Below are positions 61,003-63,524 of a DNA stretch of 63,524 nt, piece after piece; the first letter of the stretch is position 1, and the number at the start of each line of letters is the position of its first letter. Origin of the DNA: Ignavibacteria bacterium (lineage in GTDB: Bacteria > Bacteroidota > Ignavibacteria > Kapaibacteriales > UBA2268). Both the position numbers and the translations under genes were made by a program. The DNA is taken from positions 1-63,524 of the forward strand of contig JAERMQ010000012.1 of the NCBI GenBank assembly GCA_016844745.1, given 5' to 3'. The notes under the pieces were generated by a model that ran no database searches, was not told where the DNA came from, and saw only the letters and a list, made by a program, of their open reading frames with translations.

Positions 61003-61126
61003 TGAAATAAATCTTACCATCATAATAACTTCTTACAGGGTGGGAAAAAAATCAAAAAATTGAAACTTTTTGCTATTTGAACTGTTTATTGATAAGTATG
61101 CTTTTGACAAATTGCAGGAGTTTCTG

Positions 61127-61921
61127 ATGAAAGAGAATTTTACCTTTTTGCTTTTCATTTTATTAATTATTATTTCTTGTAATAATAACAATAATGTTGT
61201 CGGTGTCACACCGGGGAACATAACTGGTTTTATTGAAATCCGTGATGAATATCTGAAAACCCTAAGTGATTTTAGCGGAGTAAATGTAAATATCAAAGGA
61301 AAAAACTACAATACTCAAAGCGATTCGAAAGGCAAATGGACATTAAAGGATGTACTTCCGGGTGTATATGATATTATCTTTTCAAAACCTGGATATGATA
61401 CGTTAATTATTTTTGGTTTCCCATTTCCGGGAAATGGGACGGCACTTGTACAATTTCTTAATTCATACGCCACAAAACCATATTTCCCATCCACTAATAA
61501 TACTCAGTGGGCTATCGACAAAACACCTTCTTATAAAATATCTCTTATAGCTTTTGAGAATAAGTTCATAATTGATTCATCATACAATAATTATGAATTC
61601 CTATTTTTCAAAGTTAATACTGAAAAATATTATCGTTTAACGATATTTTTGAGTTTAACTCCTGATGTATCTAAATATCAATATCAATCTTATTATACAG
61701 ACGGAACCGGAATTGGGAGAATTGAATTTGATTCGGTTAATAAAGTTTTAAAGGAAGGAATTTTTAAAAACTGGTTAATTCATGATTTTAAGAAAGGTGA
61801 TAAAATATATGCAATCGCATATCCTGGTATGGGAGCCTATACTATGGATTTAAGAAATGGTTTTATTCAATGGGTAAGGTTGGGAGAGCCTTCACAGGTT
61901 GTTAGTTTTATTTTACCTTAA
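61127..61921 (+). CDS. Lipoprotein with carboxypeptidase-regulatory-like domain
   Basis: 264 residues from the ATG at 61127 (CAGGAG upstream); the earlier start at 61070 adds 19 residues with no signal. Signal plus lipobox (FILLIIISCNNNN). A beta-sandwich follows (GVNVNIKGKNYNTQSDSKGK, WTLKDVLPGVYDIIFSKPGY), as in CarboxypepD_reg/transthyretin-like domains. The rest is exported and unassigned. Likely an outer-membrane or periplasmic surface protein. Confidence 0.75.
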   Translation: MKENFTFLLFILLIIISCNNNNNVVGVTPGNITGFIEIRDEYLKTLSDFSGVNVNIKGKNYNTQSDSKGKWTLKDVLPGVYDIIFSKPGYDTLIIFGFPFPGNGTALVQFLNSYATKPYFPSTNNTQWAIDKTPSYKISLIAFENKFIIDSSYNNYEFLFFKVNTEKYYRLTIFLSLTPDVSKYQYQSYYTDGTGIGRIEFDSVNKVLKEGIFKNWLIHDFKKGDKIYAIAYPGMGAYTMDLRNGFIQWVRLGEPSQVVSFILP

Positions 61922-61958
61922 ATTGAAATACTTCCAAAATTGAAGCAAAAAAATTTAA

Positions 61959-62088
61959 GAACAAGGATTAACGATTTTTGAATTATGATGTTGAATTTAT
62001 TATATTTTTTTTGATGTGTAATATATTTTAAATCTCTATTCGTTCTTTTTTTCTTTCTTCTAAAATCAAAAATCGTTAATCCTTGTTC
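61959..62088. repeat. Element with perfect 23-base terminal inverted repeats
   Basis: GAACAAGGATTAACGATTTT at the left end and its complement at 62066-62088, spaced 130 bases overall, with an AT-rich centre. It looks like a small inverted-repeat element or MITE between converging genes; it carries no ORF. Confidence 0.75.
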
Positions 62089-62152
62089 GATATTTTTTTT
62101 ATTACAGCAAAAGTGTACATACAAGCCTGTTCCCAATTTCCTGAAACAATTC

Positions 62153-63226
62153 TCAATCAATTATACTCAACAACATCTTTTGAAGAATCATAATCGAAGA
62201 GCCACCAGTCGATTTCAACTGGCTGTCCGCTTCGGCAAGGGCTATGAATGCCCTGTCCAATTCCTCAGGCTTATATTTTTTAAGAGCGCTTAAATACTCC
62301 GCAACGAAGTAGGGGTTTATCCCTACTGCTCCTGCCAATTGAAAATGATTCTTTCCTGTTGCCGGCTCGTCGGATAACTTCCATAAAACCGTAAAAAAGC
62401 GCGTCAGCATAGTGATAATCAGCATTTCCTGACGGTCGGCGGCAAGCATATTCTCCAAAATTAATAATGATTTCTGCAAATTTCGCTCCCCTACTGCTTT
62501 CTGCAATTCGAATACATTCCAGACACGAGATGCTCCAACAACATTAAGCACATCCTCGCCGGTTACTTTTTTTCTGTCTTTTAAGTATGCCTGCAATTTC
62601 CCGATTTCATTATTTAAAGAACGTAATTCAGGTGGGGCATGCGCAATCATTAATTCAATAGCTTCGGCGGAAGCCTCCAGACCACTCTTTGACAATCGGG
62701 ATTTCAGCCACCCGGATAAATCGGATTCATATATTTTAGGAAATTCGAGCCAAGCATGCCTCAATAACATAAGATTCAATGGGAATTTCAAACCTTCGAT
62801 TTTTTTCTCGGCTTTGGCTTTTTTTTGTGCGTTTCTCATTTCAGCGCCAATTCCATTTAACGAGTCATGCGAAGCTGTGCAGACCAGAAAAGTTGTTGGT
62901 TGAGGAGAATCCAAATATCGTGTGAAAGCAGGAGATGAAACCTTTTTCTTGCTTGTGGTAGTTGAAACCAGCTCCTCGAAATGACGCACGATTATCATCC
63001 TTCGTGAAGTAATAAATGGATATGCAGAAGCAAGATTTGACAATGCATCTAATGAAATATCGCTACCGTTCAGCATCTCCAATTCATAGGTTTCGCGGGT
63101 GCTTTTTTCGGCAAATTCGATTAATGCATCCAATGCTTCTTCAACCAAAAAATCTTCATCACCGAATATGAGTAATACTGGCGGAGGATTGGTGGATTTT
63201 ATTATTTCGGAGATAGTTGTTTGCAT
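62153..63226 (-). CDS. holA: DNA polymerase III delta subunit
   Basis: 357 residues, the usual length for HolA. The N-terminal clamp-loader segment VLLIFGDEDFLVEEALDALI is clear, with RRMIIVRHFEELV and the C-terminal collar-type helices (ALKKYKPEELDRAFIALAEA, DSQLKSTGG). HolA is the clamp-loader subunit that opens the beta clamp. Single gene on the minus strand. Confidence 0.88.
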   Translation of the reverse strand: MQTTISEIIKSTNPPPVLLIFGDEDFLVEEALDALIEFAEKSTRETYELEMLNGSDISLDALSNLASAYPFITSRRMIIVRHFEELVSTTTSKKKVSSPAFTRYLDSPQPTTFLVCTASHDSLNGIGAEMRNAQKKAKAEKKIEGLKFPLNLMLLRHAWLEFPKIYESDLSGWLKSRLSKSGLEASAEAIELMIAHAPPELRSLNNEIGKLQAYLKDRKKVTGEDVLNVVGASRVWNVFELQKAVGERNLQKSLLILENMLAADRQEMLIITMLTRFFTVLWKLSDEPATGKNHFQLAGAVGINPYFVAEYLSALKKYKPEELDRAFIALAEADSQLKSTGGSSIMILQKMLLSIID

Positions 63227-63239
63227 AATAAAAATTGTT

Positions 63240-63440
63240 AATTGTCAATGGTTAATGGTTAATTAAACCTAAAGTCAGAAGTTTCTTTTGACTTCATACC
63301 TAAAAAAGTCAGAATAAACTTCTGACTTTAGGGGAACATTCTTATTTGTAAATAAAACTTTTTTCTTATAATAAGTTTAAACTACTCATGATAATATTAA
63401 AAAATAGATTATTCATTGACCATTAACCATTAACCATTAA
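63240..63440. repeat. Window-end gap: heptamer units and a 17-base-arm palindrome
   Basis: Heptamers (TCAATGGTTAATGG) at 63245-63262, a perfect palindrome CCTAAAGTCAGAAGTTT / AAACTTCTGACTTTAGG at 63268-63332 and CATTGACCATTAACC units at 63414-63440. No gene before 63497. Confidence 0.8.
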
Positions 63441-63496
63441 CTGTCTAATCCTGAAATAAGTTGACTCCAAAATTAACTAATTTTAAGGAGTCAAAA

Positions 63497-63524
63497 ATGT
63501 TAAAAAAAGAAACGACCGGACTGC
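63497..63524 (+). CDS. Start of a gene cut by the window edge
   Basis: ATG with TTAAGGAG seven bases upstream; the first nine codons read MLKKETTGL. The upstream bases TGTCTAATCCTGAAATAAGT then TGACTCC could be an IS terminal repeat, so this may be a transposase, but too little is visible to decide. Confidence 0.4.

Noticed and set aside
1..63524. tRNA, rRNA and riboswitch genes
   Set aside because: No cloverleaf, rRNA core or known riboswitch motif was noticed by eye; a covariance-model search could still find one.

Overview
The window looks like a chromosomal segment from an uncultured, AT-rich member of the Bacteroidota/Ignavibacteriota (FCB) group, in the Ignavibacteria/Kapabacteria direction. 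The grounds are six C-terminal type IX secretion (T9SS) sorting domains or their remnants, a Bacteroidetes-type TTTG-N19-TAnnTTTG promoter, and flagellar export genes plus CsrA/FliW/MotB, which most gliding Bacteroidetes lack. The genus-level placement is inference. No rRNA, tRNA or CRISPR array was seen.

Layout. 1-2.3 kb: end of a large secreted protein and a detached T9SS tail. 2.4-7.6 kb: housekeeping genes on the minus strand: ptsI and ptsH split by a four-helix-bundle ORF inside a stem, an LpxH-like phosphoesterase, a methyltransferase and tsaC. 7.6-20 kb: an accessory zone with an OLD-type ATPase/nuclease joined onto a broken T9SS gene, a PemK-type remnant, an IS1182-like element, an AlbA-type regulator, an ion antiporter, HEPN, VapBC-like, HigBA-like and AbiEii-type modules, an NTF2-fold immunity-like gene and a SpoU methyltransferase. 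20-34 kb: lytic transglycosylase, gcvT, an HDOD response regulator, DinB, a two-gene multihaem cytochrome operon (7 + 13 haems), then response regulator, csrA, fliW and motB. 34-44 kb: two ECF sigma genes on opposite strands, each followed by a large single-pass protein with a T9SS tail. 44-56 kb: a T9SS beta-propeller, an M24 peptidase, a LamG/PNGase-like T9SS protein, a TPR-PAS histidine kinase, rfbD and an acyl carrier protein. 56-63.5 kb: fliP, fliQ, fliR, a small unknown and flhB, then a nucleotidyltransferase, a lipoprotein and holA.

The most striking property is the density of palindromic and tandem repeats in short intergenic gaps. There are long perfect hairpins around CCCTAACCC, REP-like hairpins, heptamer arrays of GGTTAAT/GGTCAAT lying against stop codons, nested palindromes, and a 33-nt palindrome that is inserted in frame into a protein. 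Two repeat types have invaded the same linker of the two paralogous sigma-partner proteins.

Best candidates for new biology: (a) the duplicated sigma factor plus membrane-anchored T9SS-tailed partner module; (b) the intervening-sequence-like stem carrying an S23-type ORF between ptsH and ptsI; (c) the 33-nt in-frame palindrome; (d) three antitoxin-type genes that are intact while the toxin-type gene beside each is truncated.
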